From contig CAYTLW010000014.1 in NCBI GenBank assembly GCA_964438735.1, positions 32,281-96,280 of the forward strand: a stretch of DNA of 64,000 bases. The letters are read 5' to 3'. Of the stretch, positions 9,263-17,393 are shown piece after piece. A model generated the notes under the pieces. The model had not been told where the DNA came from and did not search any database. It saw nothing but the letters and a program-made list of their open reading frames with translations. The DNA comes from CAYTLW01 sp964438735. Lineage in GTDB: Bacteria; Myxococcota_A; UBA9042. Both the position numbers and the translations under genes were made by a program. The first letter of the stretch is position 1; every line of letters starts with the position of its first letter.

Positions 9263-10369
9263 ATGAAGCGCCGCCTGTCGTCAGGTGCCCTGTTGTTGTT
9301 GGCGGCGTTCTTCTTCGCGACCCCCTCGCTACAGGCCAAGACAGCAGCCTCCAGTCCGGGGCTGACGCTGCATATCCAGCTACACGACCTGGATGCCCGC
9401 CGCCGTCCGCCCCTGGAACGCCTGACGCGGCGCGCCCTGCGCGATGTGGAGAGCGTGCTGCACGCCCGACTGGAGGGCGACCTGCACGTGGACTTTGTGG
9501 GCAGCGACACGGCCTTCCGCAAGGTGGTCAAGGCCAATGGCGGCGGCGCCGGACATTCCGAACCGTGGATCGCCGGCCTGGCGATGCTGCATTCCGACCG
9601 CGTGATCGTTCGCCTGGGCGGCCACGGGCTGCTGCGCACCTCGGAGGTCACCCGTCACGAGATCGCCCACGTGGCCATCCACGCCCTGGCGGGACAGCGC
9701 TGGCTGCCCCGCTGGTACCACGAGGGGGTGTCCATGCTGGTCGCGGGCGAGGCCACCTTCGATCGTCTCAAGGAAGGGATCGGCGCCGCCGCATTTGGCC
9801 AGTTGGATGACCTCGGCAACCTCGATCGTGGCTTCCAGGGCAACCGCATCGCAGCGGAACGGGCCTACGCGGTCTCAGCCGGCTTCCTGCGCTTCGCCGT
9901 GCGCCGCACCGGGAAATCTTCGGCGCTGGCGGATATGCACCGCCGCATGGCGCTGGGTCTCGACTTCGGGCCTGCCTTTATCGCTACGTTTGGTCTGTCA
10001 CCAGACTCCCTGTTCGAGATCTACAGCCACTACATCAGCACCTCGTCCAACCGCTGGACGGCGATGCTGACGGAGTCGGCGATCTGGTCCCTGCTCTCGG
10101 TCCTGTTCATGTTCGCCATGTTGCTGGGCTGGCTGCGACGGCCAAGCATGGAGCCCGACGAACCCATGGACCTGGCAGCCATCGCACACGCCGGCGAGGC
10201 GGCCATGCGCAGCGGTCGTTTGTGGCAACCGCCGCCGGTGGAAAGCGACGCTGAGGCCGATCCGACACCGCCCCAGGCGCCCGCTGAAGGCATGCGGGCC
10301 CAGCGTCCGGGACCGGGCGCCATGCGGGTATCCCACGACGATCCGGAAGAGTCTTTCGAGATCCATTGA
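9263..10369 (+). CDS. Membrane-anchored gluzincin metallopeptidase (peptidase MA-like)
   Basis: A 368-residue exported protein with a cleavable-looking signal peptide (MKRRLSSGALLLLAAFFFAT) and a zinc-peptidase core. The motif HEIAH is at residues 132-136 (EVTRHEIAHVAIHAL). WLPRWYHEGVSML some 17 residues later supplies the third ligand Glu, the arrangement of the peptidase MA family. A membrane helix near residues 280-295 (SLLSVLFMFAMLLGWL) is followed by a roughly 75-residue cytoplasmic Pro/Glu-rich tail. The catalytic domain should therefore be periplasmic. It starts 10 bases after the TonB-like gene and is probably co-transcribed. The substrate is unknown. The start at 9263 is chosen for the signal peptide; no strong ribosome site is present. 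Confidence 0.8.
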   Translation: MKRRLSSGALLLLAAFFFATPSLQAKTAASSPGLTLHIQLHDLDARRRPPLERLTRRALRDVESVLHARLEGDLHVDFVGSDTAFRKVVKANGGGAGHSEPWIAGLAMLHSDRVIVRLGGHGLLRTSEVTRHEIAHVAIHALAGQRWLPRWYHEGVSMLVAGEATFDRLKEGIGAAAFGQLDDLGNLDRGFQGNRIAAERAYAVSAGFLRFAVRRTGKSSALADMHRRMALGLDFGPAFIATFGLSPDSLFEIYSHYISTSSNRWTAMLTESAIWSLLSVLFMFAMLLGWLRRPSMEPDEPMDLAAIAHAGEAAMRSGRLWQPPPVESDAEADPTPPQAPAEGMRAQRPGPGAMRVSHDDPEESFEIH

Positions 10370-10423
10370 GTTGCCCACCCATCGGCCGCTTGATCGCCAT
10401 CGATCCGCCCGTCCGAAAACCCG

Positions 10424-10453
10424 TTGACAGCCCGATCCACCGCTGCCTATAAG
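10424..10453 (+). promoter_or_regulatory. Near-consensus housekeeping promoter
   Basis: TTGACA at 10424-10429, an 18-base spacer, and TATAAG at 10448-10453. The predicted transcription start near 10460 leaves a leader of about 75 bases before the gene at 10534. This is the closest match to the sigma-70 consensus noticed in the window. Confidence 0.65.
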
Positions 10454-10533
10454 CGAGCGCAACAGCCCCGAGCCCCGGCCCGATCCCATCGCCGGCGCGT
10501 CCCTGCAGCCACCTCAATCGCCGCGCGCCGACC

Positions 10534-11766
10534 ATGACCCCAAGCCCCATCCGCCTGCGCCCTCACCTGCTCCGCCGCATTCACCTGCGCGCGTTGCTGA
10601 CGGCCATGGACGGGGTGCAGGATCGCCTCAACCAGGCCGATGTACTCGAAGCCGCCGGGCGGTTCTTCGATCGTCGCTTCGAGGACGGTGAAGAGCTGTC
10701 ACGCTGGCTGCGCGAGCGCGAGGCGCACACGCAGTTCCATCCGTGGCTGCTTTGGGACGCCCGCCTGGCCACTGGCCGCATGGGCGCCCGCTTGCTGCGT
10801 AGCCAATTGGCCAGCGGCGGCGCCGATCGCGAGGTCGCCGAGGCCCTGCTCGCCACCGAGGCGACGGTCTACCAGGTGATCGGCACCAACGAACACAGCA
10901 CGGTGGTCGAGCGTGTCGCGGACGGCCGCTGCCTGGCCCTGGATGAGCCTGTGCTGCAGGCGGTGTCGACCCAGGGCGAGCTCCTGGTAGCGCGAATCCT
11001 GGATCTGGGCGATTGCCACCTGCTGGACGCAGTGCACGCCTGCCTGCCGCCGGCGGGCCGACCCGCCATGGTGCGGGCGGCCCGCAAGGTGACGACCCTG
11101 CCGGCTGAAGATCGCCTGCCCAAGTTGCTGGCCGCGGCCTCACGTGCCATGCGCCGGCTGGTGGACGACCTGTCGCCCCTGACCGGACCGGAGGGAGAGC
11201 CGCTGGTGCGCGCCACCCTGGTCTTCGAGGGCACCGACCGCGAGACGGTCGACCGGTTGATGGGCGCTGCCGCCCAACGTGGCGACCTGCTGCGACGCCG
11301 GCCCGGCCACTACGTGATCGCGCGGCAGAGTTTCGGCCACGTGGGCGCCAGCCTGCGCACCGTGGGCCGACGCCTGCACGTGACCACCAGTTCGGTGAGC
11401 CGCCTGGAGCGTATCCGCACCGATCTGGAGGCAGCCCTGCCCGAGCTGCGCTACCGCCTGACCCTGCTGCGTGACCTGAACGCCCTGCTGGGCGCCGACC
11501 TCGAAGAAGGGCGCGGCCACGAGGAGCTGGCCCGCCTGACCCAGGAATGGGTCGAGGAATATCTCAGCCGGTTCCAGGACACGCCGCAGCGCACATTGGA
11601 CGATATGACGCCGCGCGAGGCCGTCCGCACGCGCCGCGGTCGCGACAAGGTGCTGGCCATGTTGCGGTCAGTGGAGCGCGTATCCGAGACCGTCGGCGCC
11701 GACTGCCGCTCGCAGATGGACACGATCCTCAACGAGTTGGGCCGCCGCGCCGGCCGCGAGAGCTGA
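10534..11766 (+). CDS. Protein of unknown function with putative helix-turn-helix and TPREAV-type C-terminal motif
   Basis: A 410-residue soluble, strongly helical protein that I do not recognise. There is no signal peptide or membrane segment. Around residues 270-300 the sequence VGRRLHVTTSSVSRLERI reads like a helix-turn-helix. Near the C-terminus, WVEEYLSRFQDTPQRTL plus MTPREAVRTRRGRDKVLAML resembles a W...P.L...TPREA...G..KV..LL motif found at the ends of various bacterial proteins of unknown role. A strong promoter lies 80 bases upstream, so it is probably well expressed as a single gene. A regulatory role is possible but inferred only from the helix-turn-helix-like stretch. Confidence 0.7.
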   Translation: MTPSPIRLRPHLLRRIHLRALLTAMDGVQDRLNQADVLEAAGRFFDRRFEDGEELSRWLREREAHTQFHPWLLWDARLATGRMGARLLRSQLASGGADREVAEALLATEATVYQVIGTNEHSTVVERVADGRCLALDEPVLQAVSTQGELLVARILDLGDCHLLDAVHACLPPAGRPAMVRAARKVTTLPAEDRLPKLLAAASRAMRRLVDDLSPLTGPEGEPLVRATLVFEGTDRETVDRLMGAAAQRGDLLRRRPGHYVIARQSFGHVGASLRTVGRRLHVTTSSVSRLERIRTDLEAALPELRYRLTLLRDLNALLGADLEEGRGHEELARLTQEWVEEYLSRFQDTPQRTLDDMTPREAVRTRRGRDKVLAMLRSVERVSETVGADCRSQMDTILNELGRRAGRES

Positions 11767-11804
11767 GCTCGGCAGCGCAACAAGCGGCAGACGGTGCCCC
11801 GCCC

Positions 11805-12065
11805 TCAGTGACCAATCGGCTCGAAGGCCTTGCAGAAGAGCGGCATCCCCGTGTCGTCGAGGATCTCGATCGGCTCCCGAAGCAGGAAGTCGTTCGGCCA
11901 GCCCTGGCTGCACTCGCCGCTGGGCAATTCAAAGCTGCAATCCGGACATCGCCACTGCAAACCCATGGCCTCAGCCTCGGCGCGAAACTCTGCGTTGAGG
12001 CGATCGCGCACCTTCCCTGTGCCGAAGCGAGGCATGAAGGGAACCTTCAGGCGCGGTCGGTTCAT
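11805..12065 (-). CDS. Small zinc-ribbon-like protein, translationally coupled
   Basis: An 86-residue protein of unknown function. The C-P-D-C pair at residues 40-43 (WRCPDCSFELPSGECSQGWP) together with later Cys suggests a small metal site. Its ATG at 12065 overlaps the TGA of the upstream gene as ATGA, which fixes the start and argues for translational coupling. Longer frames reaching 12365 run inside the upstream gene and are artefacts. It converges on the gene ending at 11766. I cannot name a family. Confidence 0.72.
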   Translation of the reverse strand: MNRPRLKVPFMPRFGTGKVRDRLNAEFRAEAEAMGLQWRCPDCSFELPSGECSQGWPNDFLLREPIEILDDTGMPLFCKAFEPIGH

Positions 12066-12838
12066 CTGCGGGCCGCCAGCCAGCGCTTGAACTGAGCGAT
12101 CAGGGCGCGTTCTTCGGCGGTCGCCGAGCGCTCGGCAGCTGCCAGATGGGCGACTCGTTGGCCGCCGCTGCTGGCCAGGGCGCGCAGCATCGCCGCCCTC
12201 GCGCCGCCCCCCTTGTCGCCGACCAACCACAGTTGATCGCGCAGCGCGGCGCCCTTCTGCATTCGGATCAGGGCCAGGGCCACGCGCAGCTTGGACTCCT
12301 TGCCCGCCAGGGCGGCTTGGGCCACGAACCGTTCCGCCACCGCCGGCTGCCCGGCCCGCACGCAACCGTCCACGGCCAGGTCCCGTAGAGCGGGCGCCGG
12401 CGCAAATACCTCACCCGCGGTGATCAACAGCGGGCGCGCGCCGCGCACATAACGCTTCAGGAATCGATCGATGGCCCGCGTATCGGCCCCCTGCCGCACG
12501 GGCCCATAGAAGAGCTTCGCGGCCTTGCGCATCAAGCCGACGCGCAGGCGCTCGGCCCCCTTGCACAGCCCAGACCAGCGCCCCTTGCGATGCGACCTGG
12601 CCAGCGGCCGCAATTCGACCCGTTCGCGCGTCGCTCCCGGCAGGGGATGCAGCGGTTGCCACTGGTGCAACAGGTCCCCGTCGGGCAGCGCTTTCGGCGA
12701 CTGTGACGGCGTCGGTGGCGGAGCCGCTGGGGCGGGCTCGGCGGTCAACACGATCAAGCCGATCAACGCCAGCGCGGCGGCCAACTGACCGAACGGCTGT
12801 CGAATCACTCCCTTCGGGCCAAGGCGAGCGTGCTTCAT
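12062..12838 (-). CDS. Exported protein of unknown function
   Basis: A 258-residue protein with an N-terminal basic region and hydrophobic segment (FGQLAAALALIGLIVLTAE), then a Pro-rich linker and a helical Arg/Ala-rich body. The body has repeating two-helix units towards the C-terminus, such as MLRALASSGGQRVAHLAAAE, reminiscent of HEAT or TPR repeats, but no catalytic motif. It shares an ATGA overlap with the downstream small zinc-ribbon-like gene, so the two are one unit. It is divergent from the ABC transporter operon. The ribosome site is weak. Periplasmic location is inferred. Confidence 0.68.
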   Translation of the reverse strand: MKHARLGPKGVIRQPFGQLAAALALIGLIVLTAEPAPAAPPPTPSQSPKALPDGDLLHQWQPLHPLPGATRERVELRPLARSHRKGRWSGLCKGAERLRVGLMRKAAKLFYGPVRQGADTRAIDRFLKRYVRGARPLLITAGEVFAPAPALRDLAVDGCVRAGQPAVAERFVAQAALAGKESKLRVALALIRMQKGAALRDQLWLVGDKGGGARAAMLRALASSGGQRVAHLAAAERSATAEERALIAQFKRWLAARR

Positions 12839-13146
12839 CCCGTAGTCACCGTGCGCCAGATCGACGCCTCAATGGGCCCCTGGGCTGCCGTCTTGACACC
12901 CTCGCGCACCATCCTAACCTGCGGCCGGCCAACGCGACACCCCCCGCAACGGGCCATCGCAACGCGATCCCGTGGGGGCGAGTCGCAAACCAGGACCGAT
13001 CGCACCTGGGAATGCCACGGCGACCCGGGGTGTTGGCTCGGCCCGAAAGGCATCTTAGATGCCCGTCATGGTCGGCCGTCGGTGGCCAGATGGTCCAACA
13101 CCATCGCTACGGACAGCGGCTCATCCAGTTAGAAAAGGAGCACCAG
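12839..13146. other. 308-base divergent intergenic region
   Basis: Separates the exported-protein gene (minus strand) from the Gld-type ABC operon (plus strand). It holds the putative ABC promoter at 12893-12920 and the ribosome site AAAAGGAG just before 13147. I see no convincing minus-strand promoter and no other gene. Confidence 0.6.
12893..12920 (+). promoter_or_regulatory. Putative promoter of the Gld-type ABC transporter operon
   Basis: TTGACA at 12893-12898, a 16-base spacer, and TAACCT at 12915-12920. The dnaK gene has the same layout with TAACTT. The leader to the ATG at 13147 would be long, about 220 bases. Confidence 0.45.
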
Positions 13147-14109
13147 ATGGCAGCACAGCCCGTCATCAAGGTCGGCAACCTGAAGAAGATGTACGGCGAC
13201 TTCGCCGCGCTCAAAGGCATCTCTTTCGAGGTTCAAGGCGGCCAGATTCTCGGCCTGCTGGGCCCCAACGGCGCCGGCAAATCCACAGCCATGAAGATCC
13301 TGACCAGCTTCATCTCGGCCACCGAGGGCGAGGTGGAGATCGATGGCATCGACCTGTTCTCCGATCCCATCGAGATCCGTCGACGCATCGGCTACCTGCC
13401 CGAAACCACGCCGCTGTATACCGACATGTTGGTCTACGACTACCTGCAATACGCCGGTGAGATGCGCGGCATCTCCAAGGATGAGTGCAGCAAGAAGATC
13501 CACGACCTGGCCCGCAAGATCGGCTTCGTCGAGAAGATCGGAATGCCCATCAGCACGCTGTCCAAGGGCTACCGGCAGCGCATCGGGCTGGCCCAGGCGT
13601 TGCTGCACAATCCCAAGATCCTGATCCTGGACGAGCCCACCTCGGGCCTGGACCCCAACCAGATCGTCGAGATCCGCAAGCTGATCAAAGAGCTGGGCAA
13701 AGATCACACGATCATCTTGTCGACCCACATCCTGCCCGAGGTGCGCGCCACCTGCGATCGCATCGTGATCGTGCACCACGGCGAAGTGGTGGCCGACGGC
13801 TCCATCGAAGAGCTGGACGGCCGCGTCACCGATACGCACGTGATGATCGTGTCGGTGGCCGATAAGGATGGCATCGAGACGGACGCCGTCACCGCTGAAC
13901 TGGCCGCCCTGGACGGTGTGATTGGCGCCCGCGTCAGCGGCTTCGGCAACGCGCCGGTGCCCCACCACGACTTCGAGGTCGACGCCAAGGCGGACCTGCG
14001 CACCGCGCTATTCGACTGGGCCCGCAACGGCGGCCATACGCTCCTGGAGCTGCGCCGCAAGGGCATGGATCTCGAGAGCATCTTCCAACGGCTCACGCAA
14101 GAGGCATGA
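13147..14109 (+). CDS. ABC transporter ATP-binding protein, GldA-like
   Basis: A 320-residue ABC ATPase of the ABC-2/GldA group. All nucleotide-binding motifs are present: Walker A GPNGAGKST, signature LSKGYRQRIGLAQAL, Walker B ILILDEPTSGLD, and the switch His in STHIL. The C-terminal 100 residues form the accessory domain typical of this group, ending near DLESIFQRLTQE. The start at 13147 has AAAAGGAG upstream; a longer frame from 12703 has no support. It heads a four-gene run with permease, GldG-like and DUF4340 proteins. In Bacteroidota GldA/F/G are needed for gliding. Elsewhere, including Myxococcota, the cluster is common and its substrate is unknown. Confidence 0.92.
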   Translation: MAAQPVIKVGNLKKMYGDFAALKGISFEVQGGQILGLLGPNGAGKSTAMKILTSFISATEGEVEIDGIDLFSDPIEIRRRIGYLPETTPLYTDMLVYDYLQYAGEMRGISKDECSKKIHDLARKIGFVEKIGMPISTLSKGYRQRIGLAQALLHNPKILILDEPTSGLDPNQIVEIRKLIKELGKDHTIILSTHILPEVRATCDRIVIVHHGEVVADGSIEELDGRVTDTHVMIVSVADKDGIETDAVTAELAALDGVIGARVSGFGNAPVPHHDFEVDAKADLRTALFDWARNGGHTLLELRRKGMDLESIFQRLTQEA

Positions 14110-14122
14110 GGAGGACCCGACG

Positions 14123-14854
14123 ATGAAGCAGATCTGGATCATCGCGAAACGGGAGACGGCGGCGACCTTTGACTCGCCCATCGCCTACATCGCGGCCACT
14201 GTCTTTCTGATCGCCACTGGCCTGATGTTCTTCTTTGGCATCGACGGCTCGGCGGACTTCTTCGAATCGCGGCAGGCAACGCTCCGGCCGCTCTTCGACT
14301 CGGCGCCATGGGTGCTGGCGGTCATCCTGCCGGCGGTCACCATGCGACTGGTCAGCGAGGAGCGCAAAGCCGGCACATTGGAGCTGCTGGTCACCCTGCC
14401 AGTGAGCGATTTGACCATCGTGCTGGGCAAACTGCTCGGCTCCATCGGCTTCCTGGTGGTGGCTTTGGGGCTGACGCTGGTCTTCCCCCTGCTGGTGATC
14501 ATCGTCGGCGATCCGGACGTGGGCGCCATCATCGGCGGCTACATCGGCCTGCTGCTGATCGGCATCACGTTCCTGGCCTTGGGCCTGATGACCTCGACCC
14601 TGACAGAGAACCAGATCGTGGCCTTCATCCTGGGGCTGCTGCTCTGCGTCTTCTTCTGGACCGCCACGGACGCGCTCATCAAGCTCGCCTTCGAGCGCCC
14701 ACCCACCGCCCTGCTGCTGCTCACCTTCAAAAACCAGTTCAACGCCTTCGCCAAGGGCGTCGTCGACATGCGCAACGTCATCTATTTCGGCTCGGTCACC
14801 GCCGTGGCCGTCATCGCATCGACGTACTCGCTCAAGTCGCGCAACTGGAAGTAG
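14123..14854 (+). CDS. ABC-2 type permease, GldF-like
   Basis: A 243-residue integral membrane protein with six predicted membrane segments. The first is near residues 20-40 (IAYIAATVFLIATGLMFFFG) and the last is VTAVAVIASTYSL close to the C-terminus. The motif RLVSEERKAGTLELLVTLPV after the second segment is characteristic of ABC-2 permeases that pair with GldA-type ATPases. GAGGAGGAC stands before the ATG at 14123, 13 bases after the ATPase stop, and the GldG-like gene follows after 13 bases. It should form the inner-membrane channel of the complex; the substrate is unknown. Confidence 0.9.
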   Translation: MKQIWIIAKRETAATFDSPIAYIAATVFLIATGLMFFFGIDGSADFFESRQATLRPLFDSAPWVLAVILPAVTMRLVSEERKAGTLELLVTLPVSDLTIVLGKLLGSIGFLVVALGLTLVFPLLVIIVGDPDVGAIIGGYIGLLLIGITFLALGLMTSTLTENQIVAFILGLLLCVFFWTATDALIKLAFERPPTALLLLTFKNQFNAFAKGVVDMRNVIYFGSVTAVAVIASTYSLKSRNWK

Positions 14855-14867
14855 TCGGAGGCCACCC

Positions 14868-17327
14868 ATGAAAAGCAAGCATAAGCTCCGCATCCGCACC
14901 GACGCCCTGGTCCTGCTGGTCGCTTCCATCGGCGTCGCCATCGTGCTCAACGCCCTGGTGCTGCGCGTACCGGCGCGCCTGGACCTGACCCGCAACAAGG
15001 TGCACACCCTGTCCGACGCCAGCGTCGAGGCGACCCGCGCGCTCGAAGGCGTGACCGTCATCGCCTACATCAGCAAGAAGCTGCCGGAGACCATCCCGAC
15101 CCAGTTCGGCAAGATCTCGGTCAAAGGCATCGACCGGGCCTTCCGTGACAAGCTCGAAGAGTACGCTGCCGCATCCGAAGGCAAGATCCGGCTGGTCTAC
15201 GCCGACGTGGACAACCCCGGCCAGGGCACCATCGAGGAGCAGGCTGAGGCGGCCAAACTGGACATGTTCTCGTCCACTGAAGCCGCCGTGGAGGGCAACC
15301 AGCTCAAGTTCGCCCGCTACGCCATGGGCGCGACCCTGCACTACAAGTCGGTGCGTGAGGTCTTTCCCAAGGCGCTGGAGCCGGGCTTCTTCGAGTTCGA
15401 GCTCACCAAGCGCCTGCTCCGCCTCAAGGAGAAGTACGACCAGGGCCTGCTGATGAAGGACCTGCTCGCCGACGGCAAAAAGGTCTTCGAGGCGGTCGAC
15501 AAGTGCAACAAGAAGGTCCAGGAGATCGGCAAGGTCGAGGAGAAGAAGGACGCCACTGGCGGGTTGTCGCTGGCGGCGACCAAGGTGGACCCGGCCCAGA
15601 AGCGGGTCAAAGCGCTCCAGGGAGCCAAAACCGATCTGGAGGCCGCCTGCGGCCCAGCGATCAACGGCCTGGCGTCCGCCGAGGCATCGCTCAAGGGCCG
15701 CAACCCCTTCGTCGACAACCTGCTGGCGACGGCAGGGCAGTTCAAGAGCGTCTATGCCGAGATGAACAAGTACCTGGCCGGTCAGGGACAGGGCAAAGGC
15801 CAGGTGCCCACCCACATGGCCGTAGCCCAGCTCATGGGACTGCTCGAACAGCTCGCCGGCGAGGTCGACAAACGGCACACAACCCTGACCGACAGCCCGG
15901 GCCAGAAGAAGATCGGCTTCCTCTGCGGCCACGGCGAGTTCTGTCCCTTCGCCGAGAAGGATCAGCTGGTCGATGCGCAGCTCGGCATGATGTTGCAGAA
16001 CAACCCGATGATGAAGAACATCGTCGACACCGCCAAGCAGATGTCCACGGCCATCGACCAGACCAACTCGCGCATCGGCGACGGCTTGTTCGGCAAGGCC
16101 GGCTTCGCCATCACCAAGGTGGCCTCGGGTTCGCCGATTTCGGACGACGTCAGCGCGTTGATCATCTACGCCCCGCGGCTCAAGATCCCGGAATATGATC
16201 GCTACCAGATCGACCAGTTCCTGATCAGCGGTCGGCCCGTGGCCGTGCTCGCCCAGCAATGGGAAGTGGCCGTCAACAACCTCAAGGCGCCGACCGAGAT
16301 CGGCCAGGACATGCTGGTCAACTACAGCGGCATGAGCCGCACTGACAGCAACATCGGCGACATCCTCAAAGGCTACGGCATCGAGTTGGGCAACGACATC
16401 GTGCTCGACAGCGAGCACGTCGACACCCTGCGGGTCATGGAGTACCAGAATCGCGGCGGCCTGACCTTCCAGACCCAGCGCGACTTCCCCTACGCGATGA
16501 TCCCGGTCGCCAGCGACTTCTCCCAGGAACACGCCCTGACGCGCTCCATCCACTCCCTGTCCATCCCCTTCGTCACCAGCGTGAAGGCCTCCGACGCCCT
16601 CAAGGCGGACAAGACCTTCGAAGTCTTCGACCTGATCAAGACGTCGGATACTTCGCTGGCACGCCCGGGCACCTTCGAGGTCAACCCCATCGGATTGCGC
16701 GACGAAGTGGTCACGCTCAAGCCCAACGGCCCGCACACCGTGGCCGTGCTGGTGCGCGGACCCTTCAAGTCTGCTTTCGCCGGCAAAGAGATCCCCAAGC
16801 GCCCCAAGAAAAAGAAGAAGGCCTCCCCCTTCCCCATGCCCGACGAAGAAAAGGACGAGACCGAGACCGATCGCGAGCTCGCCAAGCGCCGATTCAAGGG
16901 CCAGGGCGCCGGCCAACTGCTGGTGGTGGCCTCCAACCTCGGCATCGAGGGCCTGACCCGCGAGACGGTGCTGGCCGGCTTCACCGCCACCAAGGTGGCC
17001 AAGTTCTCGGTCGAGGCCCTCAAGTCCTACCAGGAGTGGCAGGCCAACTTCCAGAACTGGCAGATCCGCATCGGCCAGGTCTCGCACCTGCTGCAGGATA
17101 ACCTGCGCTTCATCAGCAACATCATGGACTGGTCCACCGCCCACGAGGCGCTGGTGGACATCCGCAGCAAGGGCGACACGCGCCGCCCCATGCGCGAGGT
17201 GAAGCCGGACGAGGCGCGCAATATGCGCCTGGCCGCCATCCTCGGCGCGCCGCTCCTGCTGCTGCTTTTCGGCTTCCTGCGCCTGCAGATGCGCCGGCGC
17301 CGCTCCGAGCGGCTGCAGAAGGGTTGA
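14868..17327 (+). CDS. GldG-like ABC transporter auxiliary protein
   Basis: An 819-residue protein of the GldG / ABC-transporter-auxiliary family. One membrane helix lies near the N-terminus (about 12-35) and another at the C-terminus (LAAILGAPLLLLLFGFLRL), leaving a very large domain between them in the periplasm. The typical opening is present: DLTRNKVHTLSDASVEATRA, then a thioredoxin-like GVTVIAYISKKLP and LEEYAAASEGKIRLVYADVD. A middle region of about 200 residues is helical and Lys-rich, with the Cys pair in GFLCGHGEFCPF. A Lys-rich stretch (RPKKKKKASPFPMPDEE) near residue 645 is disordered. TCGGAGG precedes the ATG. It probably forms a complex with the preceding ATPase and permease. Confidence 0.88.
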   Translation: MKSKHKLRIRTDALVLLVASIGVAIVLNALVLRVPARLDLTRNKVHTLSDASVEATRALEGVTVIAYISKKLPETIPTQFGKISVKGIDRAFRDKLEEYAAASEGKIRLVYADVDNPGQGTIEEQAEAAKLDMFSSTEAAVEGNQLKFARYAMGATLHYKSVREVFPKALEPGFFEFELTKRLLRLKEKYDQGLLMKDLLADGKKVFEAVDKCNKKVQEIGKVEEKKDATGGLSLAATKVDPAQKRVKALQGAKTDLEAACGPAINGLASAEASLKGRNPFVDNLLATAGQFKSVYAEMNKYLAGQGQGKGQVPTHMAVAQLMGLLEQLAGEVDKRHTTLTDSPGQKKIGFLCGHGEFCPFAEKDQLVDAQLGMMLQNNPMMKNIVDTAKQMSTAIDQTNSRIGDGLFGKAGFAITKVASGSPISDDVSALIIYAPRLKIPEYDRYQIDQFLISGRPVAVLAQQWEVAVNNLKAPTEIGQDMLVNYSGMSRTDSNIGDILKGYGIELGNDIVLDSEHVDTLRVMEYQNRGGLTFQTQRDFPYAMIPVASDFSQEHALTRSIHSLSIPFVTSVKASDALKADKTFEVFDLIKTSDTSLARPGTFEVNPIGLRDEVVTLKPNGPHTVAVLVRGPFKSAFAGKEIPKRPKKKKKASPFPMPDEEKDETETDRELAKRRFKGQGAGQLLVVASNLGIEGLTRETVLAGFTATKVAKFSVEALKSYQEWQANFQNWQIRIGQVSHLLQDNLRFISNIMDWSTAHEALVDIRSKGDTRRPMREVKPDEARNMRLAAILGAPLLLLLFGFLRLQMRRRRSERLQKG

Positions 17328-17393
17328 TCACAGGGCCACGATCAGATCGATTGGCGACGTCCAGGCGACGTCGACTTTGAGAAGGAAGGTGTC

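Noticed and set aside
12062..12365. Longer version of the small zinc-ribbon gene reaching 12365
   Set aside because: The ATGA overlap fixes the start at 12065; the extra residues are an antisense-like frame inside the upstream gene.
14832..17144. 770-residue open frame on the minus strand, antisense to the GldG-like gene
   Set aside because: The plus-strand gene has domain matches, a ribosome site and operon context; the antisense frame is His/Leu/Gly-rich with no recognisable fold, a usual artefact of GC-rich coding DNA.
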